Source: an uncultured Flavobacteriales bacterium
GTDB taxonomy: Bacteria > Bacteroidota > Bacteroidia > Flavobacteriales_D > Crocinitomicaceae
Reading direction: 5' to 3'
Assembly: GCA_913046365.1 (NCBI GenBank)
Contig: CAJWRM010000017.1
Coordinates: forward strand, 1-47,510
DNA: 47,510 nucleotides
Each line of letters opens with the position of its first letter. The first letter of the stretch is position 1. The notes beneath the pieces are model-generated. The model was not told where the DNA came from. It saw only the letters and a program-made list of their open reading frames with translations, and made no database searches. The position numbers were made by a program, and so were the translations under genes. Shown here piece after piece: positions 24,466 through 34,375 of this stretch.

Positions 24466-25980
24466 TTACTTAATTACAACATTTGTGTTTGATGTCAAAC
24501 CATTTGCTCTTACAGAAACAACATATGTTCCTTTAGCAAAACCTTCAGTAGCGAAAGTAATTACTTGCGTACCATTCGTGCTAGAAGCAGGTTGAGTTGC
24601 AAGAATTCTTCCTTGAAGATCCATAATAGAAACTGAAGTCTCAGAAGTAACATTCTCCATTGAGATATTAACTACATCTGATGCTGGGTTAGGGTAAACA
24701 TTGATGTTAGTCATGTCAAGTGTCGAAACACTTGCATCAGAACCATCTGTTCTAACCACGGCTCCTGTAATCAATTGTTCGCCGAAGTTTTCAGCTGCAA
24801 CTGAAGTTATAACCGTTCCTGCAGAAACAATTTCAAAACCAAATCCACCGTCTGGTCCAGTACCCGCTCCATATTGCATACCATCTCCATATGAATCATA
24901 AAGTTCAAAGGAATAGCAGTCAACATCTCCAGGTAAAAGAACCTCGTGAGTCATTGTTGTATTCGCATCAGGGCCTCCTCCGCCCCACTGATCATCTGTT
25001 CCTTCTGTATATGGGCCTCCAGAAGCTACAGTTTGCCCTGTTGAGCTTTTAATCGCCCAAGACGTCTCAACTGCATAATTATCTGTAAATACATTGACAG
25101 TAATATTAGACCCTGATAAAGGAGCTACGTTGATTACTTTTTCAACTGTGTTGTTTGATGCCTCAGAATCATTTGAAGCATTAACGACAATTTCTAAAGT
25201 TGTAGCGCCTGATACAGAAACAGTACCACAGTCAACAGTAGCAGAAGCCCAAGTCTCTAGGTTTCCAGTCCAGTTTGTGGTAGACAACAATGTTGCACCA
25301 TCATAAACCATAACCTCAGCAGAGGTCAAAGCATCAGTACCCGAATTTTGAATGTCTACAGTTACAGGTACATCACCTGCACCACATAGCGCCTCATCTC
25401 CGTTGTAACCTACTATAGAAGCATCAGTTCCTTCAGCTTGCTGCGGGCAGTTTCCAATACCAGCGTAGTGCTGAGTTGCAGAAGCTTGACCCGAAACAGT
25501 TACGCTTCTATTAGGACAAATAGTATAAATTGTTGGGAAAAAGGCAATCGCATATGGTCCATTTTGGGACGCATCATCGATGATTGGAAAAGCAGTACCT
25601 GCCAACCAATTTCCTTGAGTATTTCCTCCAGTACCTTCAAGATCTGCTTGAGTAGTACTTCCGTCACCTTCAAACCACAACACCATTACATCATCAGTTG
25701 TATTTGCAGAAACTCCAGGGAATCCAGCTGGCCCGTGATTTACATAAAGGTCTTCTAAAGCACCTGATTGGTGGTAAGACCAACATGGTCCGCACCAGGT
25801 TGCACTCACATCCATAACAACAGAATAACCTTGGTCTAGGTATGAATATAAATTGTGCTGAGTTCCATTGATGTCTGTTACAGTGAAGTCGGGAGCAACG
25901 CTTCCGTCAGCGAGTTGCGCATGAGAATTGCTCGAGAACAATGCCGAACAAACCAATGCTGAAAGTAAAATTTTTTTCAT
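24466..25980 (-). CDS. Exported thioredoxin-fold (Omp28-like) protein with T9SS sorting domain
   Basis: 504 residues: signal peptide (about 1-22, ending SHAQ); a redoxin-type domain (about 25-180) with ATWCGPCWSYHQ, the CxxC at Cys63 and Cys66; a CARDB-like beta domain (about 195-290) with DIQNSGTDALTSAEV; a further domain rich in Gly and Asp (SYGDGMQYG, near 360); and a T9SS type A sorting domain from about 430 (INVYPNPASD) to the end. The layout matches Omp28-related proteins of this phylum. It probably acts on thiols or disulfides outside the cell, or uses the fold structurally. Single gene, with its own terminator. Confidence 0.87.
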   Translation of the reverse strand: MKKILLSALVCSALFSSNSHAQLADGSVAPDFTVTDINGTQHNLYSYLDQGYSVVMDVSATWCGPCWSYHQSGALEDLYVNHGPAGFPGVSANTTDDVMVLWFEGDGSTTQADLEGTGGNTQGNWLAGTAFPIIDDASQNGPYAIAFFPTIYTICPNRSVTVSGQASATQHYAGIGNCPQQAEGTDASIVGYNGDEALCGAGDVPVTVDIQNSGTDALTSAEVMVYDGATLLSTTNWTGNLETWASATVDCGTVSVSGATTLEIVVNASNDSEASNNTVEKVINVAPLSGSNITVNVFTDNYAVETSWAIKSSTGQTVASGGPYTEGTDDQWGGGGPDANTTMTHEVLLPGDVDCYSFELYDSYGDGMQYGAGTGPDGGFGFEIVSAGTVITSVAAENFGEQLITGAVVRTDGSDASVSTLDMTNINVYPNPASDVVNISMENVTSETSVSIMDLQGRILATQPASSTNGTQVITFATEGFAKGTYVVSVRANGLTSNTNVVIK

Positions 25981-26205
25981 GTTTTTGATTTTTTAGTGGC
26001 ATAAATTTAAGACTTTATAATGATATTACGAAATCTTTAATAAGATTAAAGAAAATTGTTTAACCCTTTGAAGTAAGTGTCTAAGGGACATTTTTTATTA
26101 AACTACCGAAACACAATTGTTTTACACTTGATAAAAGAAACCAATGCCTTTTGTAAAGATTAAATGCGGGGTTCCACAAAACCAATAAAAATTGCTTAAA
26201 ACTGT
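25981..26205. other. Intergenic region with no visible gene
   Basis: 225 AT-rich bases between hemD (minus, ending 26206) and the start of the thioredoxin-fold cargo gene (minus, 25980). TAAATTTA, on the minus strand near 26002-26009, is one mismatch from the phylum -7 element TAnnTTTG and is placed suitably for the downstream gene, but no paired -33 element is clear. I see no tRNA, small ORF or convincing hairpin. Confidence 0.3.
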
Positions 26206-26961
26206 CTAGCTAGCTTTCTGCTTAAGTGACTCTTTGATAAACAACTCAATAGCGCCAACCATAGACGGCGCTTTTGGATGTGGCGCTCGAATATTCGGCT
26301 CCAATCCGTTTTTTATAGCTGCCGTTGCTGTGGTCGCACCAAAAGCGGCAATCAGGGTTTTATTTTGCTTAAAGTCCGGAAAGTTTTTAAACAATGACTC
26401 TATGCCTCCTGGGCTGAAAAACACCAAGATGTCATAAAAAACATTTTCTAAATCTGACAGGTCCGACGCAACTGTTCTATAAAGCACTGCTTTAGTGAAC
26501 ATAATGTTGTTCTCAGCAAGAGTGTTGGGAATCACATCACGCAAAATGTCTGTACAAGGCAATAATATTTTTTCAGACTTATGCTTTTTTAAAACATCCA
26601 TCAGGTCATGAATTCTTTGTTTACCAAAGAATATTTTTCTTTTACGGTATGCAACATACTTCTGCAAGTATAGCGCAACAGCCTCTGAAATACAAAAATA
26701 TTTCAAGCTGTCGGGCACCTCATAACGGGTCTCTTCTGCAATTCTAAAAAAATGATCTGCCGCAATCTTTGAGGTGAATAGGACTGCGGAATAGTCTGCG
26801 AGATTTATTCTCTGATTTCTAAATTCACTCGCATTAACACCTTCTACTTTAATGAAAGGTCTAAAATCAATTTTTAAATCGTGCTTTTCTGCCATATCAA
26901 AATATGGAGAACGATTGTTTTCTGGTTTGGGTTGCGAGACAAGGATCGTTTTTATGGCCAA
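26206..26961 (-). CDS. hemD: Uroporphyrinogen-III synthase
   Basis: 251 residues, close to the family norm. HemD closes hydroxymethylbilane with inversion of ring D in haem synthesis. Sequence is poorly conserved in this family, but the framework is clear: TILVSQPKPE at the start, SAVLFTSKIAADHFF, KILLPCTDILRDVIPNTL, VLYRTVASDL, ILVFFSPGGIESLFKNFP and IAAFGATTATAAIKNGL. It lacks a signal peptide and is cytoplasmic. The DUF4271 membrane protein gene lies 29 bases upstream on the same strand, a pairing common in flavobacteria. Confidence 0.88.
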   Translation of the reverse strand: MAIKTILVSQPKPENNRSPYFDMAEKHDLKIDFRPFIKVEGVNASEFRNQRINLADYSAVLFTSKIAADHFFRIAEETRYEVPDSLKYFCISEAVALYLQKYVAYRKRKIFFGKQRIHDLMDVLKKHKSEKILLPCTDILRDVIPNTLAENNIMFTKAVLYRTVASDLSDLENVFYDILVFFSPGGIESLFKNFPDFKQNKTLIAAFGATTATAAIKNGLEPNIRAPHPKAPSMVGAIELFIKESLKQKAS

Positions 26962-26990
26962 AACTGTATCTTTAATCGAGTGTTAAATAA

Positions 26991-27668
26991 TCATATTTTA
27001 CCAACAAAATAATGCCATAGTAATACAACGGGCAGTATTTCGAGAGTGCAAAGATACAAAATTATATATAACCACCTGTAATTATTTATCTTAGCATAAA
27101 TGACACCCTTTATAATCTTGGCTAATGGTAGAGAAATTATAACAAAATAAACGATACATTGAATCCAAACTTTATATGCGTCGTTGAGCAAGGCAAATAA
27201 AGCCAAAACCAACAGTAAAAGACCTGAAAAGTTAAAAACCTGCTGAGTAAACATTCCAATAGTTCGACCAAAGGATTTGTCTTCAAAAATCATAGCAATA
27301 AGTCTATGACTAATAAAACACAAGAATAAATAGATCCAAGAAACAAAAAAAGCAAGCTTTATCAGCAGTTCGTCTTCAAGAGTCGAATTTACCATTGAGA
27401 CTAAACATATATTTAATGAAATAATAAGATTAAGGATAAGCATAACATTCGCAAACGGAGATATTTTTTCAGAATCATTGAGTGTTGAGTCGTATACTTT
27501 ATTGGAAAAATAGTTTCTGTATACGATAGTAAACAAGTTTGGGCAACTCAATCTTGATAATCCTACGAATCCGAAACATACTAAAACAAGGGATAGGAGC
27601 GTGTTTTTTAATACAATTTCCCTTGGTAAGAGCTCAATAACTGCATACATGTGTGTTGCTAGAATCAT
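26991..27668 (-). CDS. DUF4271 integral membrane protein
   Basis: 225 residues with about six hydrophobic segments and little else; RNYFSNKVYD with polar residues between the first two segments and LCTLEILPVVLLWHYF near the end are typical of DUF4271 proteins, which usually sit beside hemD in this phylum. Function unknown; the conserved neighbourhood suggests a link to haem metabolism, as inference. The start at 27668 is uncertain: another ATG seven codons in (27650) is possible. Confidence 0.75.
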   Translation of the reverse strand: MILATHMYAVIELLPREIVLKNTLLSLVLVCFGFVGLSRLSCPNLFTIVYRNYFSNKVYDSTLNDSEKISPFANVMLILNLIISLNICLVSMVNSTLEDELLIKLAFFVSWIYLFLCFISHRLIAMIFEDKSFGRTIGMFTQQVFNFSGLLLLVLALFALLNDAYKVWIQCIVYFVIISLPLAKIIKGVIYAKINNYRWLYIILYLCTLEILPVVLLWHYFVGKI

Positions 27669-27721
27669 ATTAGGGTTCTAAAATTAAATAGAAAATAAGA
27701 AGAATCCCCTTAGATATTTGT

Positions 27722-27729
27722 TAATTTTG
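27722..27729 (+). promoter_or_regulatory. Possible -7 element for the acyl-CoA dehydrogenase gene
   Basis: TAATTTTG matches the Bacteroidota -7 consensus TAnnTTTG exactly and lies 22 bases before the start codon at 27752. I do not find a TTG -33 element at the expected spacing, so only the -7 half is supported. Confidence 0.35.
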
Positions 27730-27751
27730 CACTGTCTAAAAACGATAATAC

Positions 27752-28942
27752 ATGAAAACTGATCAGTATACACACCCAGATTATTATGGCTTAGATGAGC
27801 TTTATTCTGATGAACATAAATTGGTGCGTGATGCGGCAAGGGCTTGGGTAAAAAAAGAGGTCTCTCCGATTATTGACGATTCTTATGAAAAAGCTGTTTT
27901 TCCAAAACACTTAATTCCAGGGTTGGGAGAAATAGGCGCTTTTGGACCTTATATACCAGAAGAATATGGGGGCCCAGGTCTCGACCAAATTTCTTATGGG
28001 ATTATCATGCAGGAATTAGAAAGGTGCGACTCTGGGTTGCGCTCTACGGCTTCTGTTCAGTCTTCTTTGGTAATGTATCCGATTTGGAAATATGGTAGCG
28101 AAGAGCATAAACAAAAATTCTTGCCAAAGTTAGCCACAGGTGAAATGGTGGGTTGCTTTGGTTTAACCGAACCTGATTTTGGATCAAACCCCGGGGGTAT
28201 GATTACCAACTTTAAAGAGGATGGAGACGATGTAATTTTAAACGGGGCTAAAATGTGGATTTCAAATTCTCCTTTTGCCGATGTTGCGGTTGTTTGGGCT
28301 AAAAATGAAGAAGGTAGAATACATGGATTGCTTGTAGAAAGAGGTATGGAAGGATTTTCCACTCCTGAGATGCATGGAAAGCTTTCATTAAGAGCGTCTT
28401 CAACGGGAGAGCTTATTTTCGATAATGTACGTGTTCCAAAATCGAATATCTTACCTGGCCGTTCTGGTTTAGGTGCGCCACTTAGCTGCCTTGACTCAGC
28501 ACGATACGGTATCGCTTGGGGTGCTTTAGGCGCGGCGATGGACTGTTACGATCAGGCGCTGAGGTATTCGCAGGAACGAATACAATTTGATGTTCCCATT
28601 GGAAGCTTTCAGCTTATCCAAAAAAAGCTTGCTGAAATGATTACAGAAATAACAAAGGCACAATTGCTTACCTTCCGTTTAGGTCAATTAAGAAATGAAG
28701 GGAAGGCGACCACGGCTCAAATCTCAATGGCGAAAAGAAACAATGTTGAAATTGCACTTAATATAGCACGCGAGGCAAGACAAATCCATGGCGGGATGGG
28801 TATCACAAGTGAATACTCAATGATGAGACATATGGCTAATCTTGAATCAGTTATTACCTATGAAGGAACGCACGATATTCACCTGCTCATTACGGGTATG
28901 GATGTTACGGGTATTCCAGCGTTTGCAAGAGACATGACCTAG
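27752..28942 (+). CDS. gcdH: Glutaryl-CoA dehydrogenase-type acyl-CoA dehydrogenase
   Basis: 396 residues, full length for an FAD-dependent acyl-CoA dehydrogenase that oxidises and decarboxylates glutaryl-CoA to crotonyl-CoA in lysine and tryptophan breakdown. Signature segments are RSTASVQSSLVMYPI, CFGLTEPDFGSNPGGM, MWISNSPFADVAVVWAK and the C-terminal ITYEGTHDIH with the catalytic base Glu371; the SVQSSLVM and YEGTHDIH combinations are characteristic of glutaryl-CoA dehydrogenase rather than short-chain enzymes. Single gene, read away from DUF4271 and ending 5 bases from the convergent TPR gene. Confidence 0.93.
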   Translation: MKTDQYTHPDYYGLDELYSDEHKLVRDAARAWVKKEVSPIIDDSYEKAVFPKHLIPGLGEIGAFGPYIPEEYGGPGLDQISYGIIMQELERCDSGLRSTASVQSSLVMYPIWKYGSEEHKQKFLPKLATGEMVGCFGLTEPDFGSNPGGMITNFKEDGDDVILNGAKMWISNSPFADVAVVWAKNEEGRIHGLLVERGMEGFSTPEMHGKLSLRASSTGELIFDNVRVPKSNILPGRSGLGAPLSCLDSARYGIAWGALGAAMDCYDQALRYSQERIQFDVPIGSFQLIQKKLAEMITEITKAQLLTFRLGQLRNEGKATTAQISMAKRNNVEIALNIAREARQIHGGMGITSEYSMMRHMANLESVITYEGTHDIHLLITGMDVTGIPAFARDMT

Positions 28943-28947
28943 TAAAT

Positions 28948-30780
28948 CTAAAACTCGTCTTTCTCGATTTCTTCACCCCTCAATCTTCTCACGCGCTTTC
29001 TGGTTTCGTAGATGTAAAGGCTACCCGGATGTTCGGTTAAAAGCCGTTTGTAAGTATCCAATGCTTGTTCGGCTTGATTTAGTTTTGTTTCTAAAATCTC
29101 AGCCGATTTGAAAAGCGCATTGTCAGCCAATATATCTGTGCCATAGAATTTTACAATATCACCATAGAAATCAAGTGCAGAAAGCCAATCCCCTTGAAGC
29201 TCCATCGCCCGCGCTCGTTTATATAGAATTTCATCCGCTAAAGCGTGGAAGGGGTAATTTATTCTTATGCTATCAAATAGGGAAAACGCCTTTTCGAATT
29301 GCAATTGTTCAATATATAAATCAGCTTTCGAAAACCAAGCCATGGCTATATAATTAGAATCCAATCCATAATTATCCGTAATCATGATTGAAAGCTCCAA
29401 GGCGTCATTCGATAGTAGCTTGGAGGTAGACTGTTTAAGGATGTCGAGCTGGGATTGTGCAAATTCAAACTCCCCTTCATAGTAGAAAATTCGTGCACTC
29501 TTAAATTTCGCTTGATTACCAATTGATTCAAAATTAAATGCTTCGCTAATCTGCATATAAAGAAGTGAAGCCTCCCAAACATTTCCTTTCAGAAGCTCTA
29601 TATCGGCTTGCAGCATCTTAAGCTCTGAACGCATCATGTCTGTCAAAGACCTTGAGGAATACGCTTCTTTAATTACTTCCAATGCCTTGTCTTTCTCTTC
29701 TGCATAAAATGCCAATAACTCTGCATACTCTTGTATAATACGAAGTGTTCGAGAGGTAACTGGTCCGATAGATTGAAGCGCCTCTTCATAATTACCTAAA
29801 ACCTTTTGAAGTTCTTCATCTGTATGCCTCTTAAGCTTAGAAATTTGAATATAGCCCACGTGTAAAATACCCTCAAGGCTATAAAACTTTAAGTCTCTAT
29901 TTGTCGTCAATAAACGTGTCTCCTCAAAGGCTCGAAGTGCCGTAGAATAATCCTTGTTCTCAGCACATGTTTTAGCAAAATCATATAGTCTCTGACCATT
30001 AGCCTTTGAACGAAGATCAACAGAAACAACCTGGTTGTAAACTCCTGAAAAATTGTCAACCTGCATGTACATCCAAATCAAAAGTTCAGAAAAAACTAAA
30101 CTGGAGCTAGCCTTTTGTGCCCTTTCAAAAAGAGCTTTTTTTAACAATTTAAAGTCTTGCGCTTGTTCCTGCGTTAAATCCAAACGTCTCAATAGCAGGG
30201 TGCGAACAGACTTGTCATAATAATCATGTTTGTCCAATAGATTTAAGTAAGTAGAAAGCATTTGCTCTTTCCTATTCGTCAATGAATAAAGGTCTGCTTC
30301 CTGAAAATGAAACGGATAGCTTTTAAATTCCTTTTGTGATATTTGCAATACACGCTCAGCGTAGTCTATTTTAGAAAGTGCGACGAAAGCATTAAAGAGC
30401 GCTATTCCTTTAGAAGGATTCACGATAAAGTTATCGAGTAGGCCTTCGTATTCTTTTTTAGCTTTTGCAAGGGCCTCATGCTCTTCATAAAATCCAGCCA
30501 ATTGCATCTTTAAATCTAAGTCAGCTGGAGATTTTGCTTTGGCTTTCTTTAGAACCTTTTCTGCCTGCTTTAAGTCTCCTTCGGATTCAAGACAGCTCAA
30601 TAATCTACTCAAATATATTTTACTCGGGTTAGTCTTATATACAGACTCATAGTAAGGTCTTGCTTTATCATACTCTCCCTGAGAATAATAATGGTCTGCA
30701 AGCTTTAAGTCTTTCTCAAGTTGAGCAAAACTAACCTGCAAAAACAGGAAAAAAAAGACAATAGTTAAGGGTCTATTCAT
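28948..30780 (-). CDS. Secreted tetratricopeptide-repeat protein
   Basis: 610 residues with a signal peptide (about 1-19, ending SFAQ) and TPR helices along almost the whole length; clear examples are the opening unit ADHYYSQGEYDKARPYYESVY and the terminal units FEKAFSLFDSIRINYPFHALADEI and LNQAEQALDTYKRLLTEHPGS. The last repeats resemble BamD/YbgF-type scaffolds of the periplasm. Function unknown, probably protein-protein contacts at the envelope. Start overlaps the upstream lipoprotein gene by 8 bases; serS is the first gene of this run. Confidence 0.82.
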   Translation of the reverse strand: MNRPLTIVFFFLFLQVSFAQLEKDLKLADHYYSQGEYDKARPYYESVYKTNPSKIYLSRLLSCLESEGDLKQAEKVLKKAKAKSPADLDLKMQLAGFYEEHEALAKAKKEYEGLLDNFIVNPSKGIALFNAFVALSKIDYAERVLQISQKEFKSYPFHFQEADLYSLTNRKEQMLSTYLNLLDKHDYYDKSVRTLLLRRLDLTQEQAQDFKLLKKALFERAQKASSSLVFSELLIWMYMQVDNFSGVYNQVVSVDLRSKANGQRLYDFAKTCAENKDYSTALRAFEETRLLTTNRDLKFYSLEGILHVGYIQISKLKRHTDEELQKVLGNYEEALQSIGPVTSRTLRIIQEYAELLAFYAEEKDKALEVIKEAYSSRSLTDMMRSELKMLQADIELLKGNVWEASLLYMQISEAFNFESIGNQAKFKSARIFYYEGEFEFAQSQLDILKQSTSKLLSNDALELSIMITDNYGLDSNYIAMAWFSKADLYIEQLQFEKAFSLFDSIRINYPFHALADEILYKRARAMELQGDWLSALDFYGDIVKFYGTDILADNALFKSAEILETKLNQAEQALDTYKRLLTEHPGSLYIYETRKRVRRLRGEEIEKDEF

Positions 30781-31312
30781 TTTTAGATTTTAGCTGAACA
30801 ACAAACTCAGAAAGCCATAAATGTTGCGCTTCATATATTTCCAATGCGTCTTTTTTAAGGCGAAGGTATTCTTGAAGCAAGGCAAAAACCTGTTCGTTCT
30901 TCTCCCCTTCCATTTTTATGTATGTATCATACTTGTTTCGCTCACCATACCCCTTTTCTATATCGAGAAACAAAGATTGAAGTTGCTTTTCTTGCTCGGA
31001 ATATGCACGCTTAAGCTTGGAGCCAAAATTACCCAATGGCCCAAACATTCGACGCATACGTTTGTAGTCATCGACTCGCTTCCCGAGGACGACATCTACA
31101 GTGTCAGATTCATAGTTTTGCTTAAGATTGCGCTCTAGGTCACTTGAGGCCATTGTCATTAAGTGTAAAGAATCTATAAATGCATCTTGAAATTCATTTT
31201 GGCTCGCGTATAATTTGTCTTGAAGCATTTTCAGTTTCGCCAATTGGTCTTCCTTTCTAAGGTCGGAACATGATATCAAAAGAAGAGCAATAAAAAACAG
31301 CGTTTTCTTCAT
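30773..31312 (-). CDS. Small lipoprotein of unknown function
   Basis: 179 residues from the ATG at 31312, which gives a lipoprotein signal peptide (KKTLFFIALLLISCSDL, lipobox LISC). An in-frame ATG at 31393 would put 27 residues in front of the signal and overlap the end of serS, so it is rejected. The mature part is highly helical and charged, with MRRMFGPLGNFGSKLKRAYSEQEKQLQSL; it appears to be a coiled-coil protein. It sits between serS and the TPR gene, overlapping the latter, which suggests that the two envelope proteins work together. Not a family I can name. Confidence 0.68.
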   Translation of the reverse strand: MKKTLFFIALLLISCSDLRKEDQLAKLKMLQDKLYASQNEFQDAFIDSLHLMTMASSDLERNLKQNYESDTVDVVLGKRVDDYKRMRRMFGPLGNFGSKLKRAYSEQEKQLQSLFLDIEKGYGERNKYDTYIKMEGEKNEQVFALLQEYLRLKKDALEIYEAQHLWLSEFVVQLKSKNE

Positions 31313-31322
31313 TATATATGCT

Positions 31323-32603
31323 TTAGACTTTTTTTGAGATTTTTGTGAAGCCGGTATACTTATGAAGACAAAGCGGGATATCAATTCCGTCATGCATCTG
31401 GTTGTTTTCTAGAAGCGCAGCCATAATTCTCGGCAAAGCCAAGGCTGAACCATTTAATGTTTGGCAAAATCTCGACTTTTTATTCTCATCTTTATATCGA
31501 AGCTTTAGTCTATTTGACTGAAAAGTATCAAAACGAGAAACAGAGCTCACCTCTAACCACTTTTTTTGAGCAGCAGAATAAACCTCAAAATCATAAGTAA
31601 TTGCAGCTGCAAAACCAGTGTCCCCTCCGCACAAACGTAAAACCCGATATTGTAAACCAAGCTTCTCTAAAAGGGATTTGACATGTGAGATCATCTCCTG
31701 AAGTGCGCGCTCAGCATTTTCTTGATTTTCAATACGAACAATTTCTACCTTTTCAAATTGATGTAGTCTATTCAGTCCGCGGACGTCTTTTCCGTAAGAC
31801 CCGGCTTCTCTTCTAAAACAAGGTGTGTGCCCAGTTAGTTTGATTGAAAAATTAGGATCCGGAAGGATGACATCGCGATAAATATTTGTGAGTGGAACTT
31901 CAGCCGTCGGAATCATGTATAGATCATCTGCTTCAATGTAATACATTTGCCCCTCTTTATCAGGTAGCTGACCCGTTCCCTTTCCGCTATTTTCGTTCAC
32001 CATTAGCGGAGAAACGAACTCTTCATATCCAGCGTCAACCGCCTCGTCTAAAAAGAAAGAAACCAATGCCCTTTGCAGTCTAGCGCCTTGTCCACGATAA
32101 AAAGGAAACCCTGCCCCAGTTACTTTTACGCCGAGCTCAAAATCTATTAAAGCATATTCCTTAGCTAAATCCCAATGAGGAACACTCGCTTGCTCTGAAG
32201 AAGGGCTTGAGCCATACTCTTCAATGATTTCATTTGACGCTTCATCCTTTCCTTTTGGCACGTCTTCTGTACATACATTAGGTAAAGTAAATAGCAAATC
32301 TTTTATTTGGTTTTCAAGCGTTTCTTCCGATTGCTTAAGTGCTTGAAGCGACTCTTTTAGAGCTATTGTTTTGGCTTTAAGCAATTTGGCTTCATCCTGT
32401 TTACCGGTGCTAAATAAAATGCCTATTTGTTTGGAAATAGCATTCATCTCTGTTTCGAGCTGTTGCAACTGCGTTTTTTTCTCACGCCAGTCCGAATCCA
32501 AATCGATGATTTGTGTAATCTCTTTGGTCGCATCAATGTTCCTTTTGCCGATACCAGCTAGGACCTCTTTTGTTTTTTCTTTGATACGCTGTATTTCAAT
32601 CAT
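31323..32603 (-). CDS. serS: Seryl-tRNA synthetase
   Basis: 426 residues, the standard length. Charges tRNA-Ser (and tRNA-Sec where present). An N-terminal long helical hairpin (about 28-100) binds the tRNA, followed by the class II core: motif 1 around the dimer helix, motif 2 with PCFRREAGSYGKDVRGLNRLHQFEKVE and motif 3 with TLNGSALALPRIMAALLE. The start MIEIQRIKEK agrees with the family. It appears to be the first gene of a minus-strand run with the lipoprotein and TPR genes. Confidence 0.97.
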   Translation of the reverse strand: MIEIQRIKEKTKEVLAGIGKRNIDATKEITQIIDLDSDWREKKTQLQQLETEMNAISKQIGILFSTGKQDEAKLLKAKTIALKESLQALKQSEETLENQIKDLLFTLPNVCTEDVPKGKDEASNEIIEEYGSSPSSEQASVPHWDLAKEYALIDFELGVKVTGAGFPFYRGQGARLQRALVSFFLDEAVDAGYEEFVSPLMVNENSGKGTGQLPDKEGQMYYIEADDLYMIPTAEVPLTNIYRDVILPDPNFSIKLTGHTPCFRREAGSYGKDVRGLNRLHQFEKVEIVRIENQENAERALQEMISHVKSLLEKLGLQYRVLRLCGGDTGFAAAITYDFEVYSAAQKKWLEVSSVSRFDTFQSNRLKLRYKDENKKSRFCQTLNGSALALPRIMAALLENNQMHDGIDIPLCLHKYTGFTKISKKV

Positions 32604-32755
32604 AATCAGGAATTATTACCAACAAAATTAATCAATTGACCCTATAAAATTGTGTAAACGAGTATATAAAGCTTTCGACACCGCATTTGGCCATGTTAAA
32701 AATGGTTAACATTTCTTCTGCAATGACACGATTTTATTTAGATTCGTTGCTTCTG

Positions 32756-34375
32756 ATGAGAACAAAACAAATTAATTTAGCATTAATCCTCCTAGCATTA
32801 TCGATGCTCAGCTTGCTAATTGTGCAATCGTTCCAGCTTTATCTCAATTATGACCAAAAGAAAAAAGAGCTTGCATCAAAAATAATAGCCTTTCAAAATA
32901 AAATTGCCTTTAAGCACGAAAAAGCAGAGGATTACCGTCGCTACATGAAAATTATAAATCAAGATTTTAGTCTAGAATACCAAGATATTTTAAAATCGGA
33001 ATTCCAATCCTTGACAGCTTCAAAAGAATCTGTAAGCGTAAGCGATACGACAATTGTAAGCAATGGGAAAAGAGAAAAATATCTCGTAATTAGGGGGCAA
33101 GCCTATGACTCCTTGACGGGGTTGAGTACAGAACAAAAAGTGCTTGCTAAAAATTATCAGGAAATTCAAGATGTATTCAATAGTGGATCTGGCATACTTA
33201 AAGGAAATGATTCTAGCCAGCTATCTTTACAACTGAACCAGCAAGCGGTCCAACAAATTTTTAAAAAAGCCAAATACATCAATGATATGATGGTAGAGGC
33301 ATTTAAAGACAATGTTCTAAAAAGCCCACAGCAAAGAATTGATGCTGTTTTCTTAGACTCAATTATTTCTTTTGAAATAAAAGAAGAGCGGCTCCCAAAA
33401 GAATTCACCTTCTGTATATATGACACTCAAGACGAACCCGTTTCTTTTGATCAGGCAAGTAATAAATATAAGCAAAAACCCGCAAGTATATATATGGCAA
33501 AATCTTTGCTTTTCCCAGGAAACCCCGTTAGTGAATCTCTTTTTTTACAGCTTAACTTTCCACATCAAAACCGATTTCTACTATCCGAGATGAGGCTGCC
33601 AATAACAGGAGCAATACTTGTCATTTGCATTGTGTTGGCAGCTTTCGTTTTTATGATCAAAACCATTGTCGAACAAAAAAAGCTCTCTGAGATAAAAGCG
33701 GGGCTAGTTTCAAATATGACCCACGAGTTCAAAACCCCGATCTCAACAATTGCCCTGGCTTGTCAGGCACTAAAAGACCCTGACATAATTAATCAAAAGG
33801 AACTTCCTCTAATTGAGCCATATCTAAAAATGATTGACCAAGAAAACAAGAGACTAGAAACCTTGGTGGAAAATATTCTTCAAAACTCAATTCTGGATCG
33901 AAAAGACCTAATCTGGGAAGGTGGACCCATTGAAATTATAGCATTAAGTGAGGCATTAATAAACAATGCAAGGTTCAGAGTTGACCAAAATAATTGTGAT
34001 ATTAAATTCGAATCGTCTCATCCTAATATTGTTGTAAATGCTAAAGAAACTCACCTTAAAAGTGTAATCGCAAACCTTTTAGACAACGCCATAAAATATA
34101 GCCCCGCTCCCGCTAAGGTTAAAGTCGAGATAAAACAAAACACCGATCATGTCGTTCTTACAGTTTCCGACAAGGGTGTAGGAATTAAAAAAGAGCACCT
34201 TACAAAAATATTTGACAACCTATATCGTGTGCCAACCGGAAACGTTCACGACGTAAAGGGCTTTGGTTTAGGGTTAAACTACGTTAAGAAGGTGTGTGAT
34301 GGTTATGGATGGGATGTGAAAGTAAACAGCACATTTGGAAAAGGTACAACATTTGATATAACGATAAATACATGA
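32756..34375 (+). CDS. Membrane sensor histidine kinase
   Basis: 539 residues from the ATG at 32756. Two membrane segments (about 8-26 and 285-305) bracket a large periplasmic sensor. The kinase core has SNMTHEFKTPIS with phospho-acceptor His323, the N box NLLDNAIKYSP, DKGVGIKKEH and GFGLGLNYVKK. A longer in-frame ATG exists at 32687 (adds 23 residues), but I prefer 32756 because it places the charged MRTKQ directly before the first membrane segment, as in related kinases. The stop overlaps the response regulator start by four bases (ATGA). Confidence 0.92.
   Translation: MRTKQINLALILLALSMLSLLIVQSFQLYLNYDQKKKELASKIIAFQNKIAFKHEKAEDYRRYMKIINQDFSLEYQDILKSEFQSLTASKESVSVSDTTIVSNGKREKYLVIRGQAYDSLTGLSTEQKVLAKNYQEIQDVFNSGSGILKGNDSSQLSLQLNQQAVQQIFKKAKYINDMMVEAFKDNVLKSPQQRIDAVFLDSIISFEIKEERLPKEFTFCIYDTQDEPVSFDQASNKYKQKPASIYMAKSLLFPGNPVSESLFLQLNFPHQNRFLLSEMRLPITGAILVICIVLAAFVFMIKTIVEQKKLSEIKAGLVSNMTHEFKTPISTIALACQALKDPDIINQKELPLIEPYLKMIDQENKRLETLVENILQNSILDRKDLIWEGGPIEIIALSEALINNARFRVDQNNCDIKFESSHPNIVVNAKETHLKSVIANLLDNAIKYSPAPAKVKVEIKQNTDHVVLTVSDKGVGIKKEHLTKIFDNLYRVPTGNVHDVKGFGLGLNYVKKVCDGYGWDVKVNSTFGKGTTFDITINT

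Noticed and set aside
26041..26205. Possible tRNA or small RNA in the gap before hemD's end
   Set aside because: No cloverleaf arms, no conserved TTCGA-type loop and no stable stem were found.
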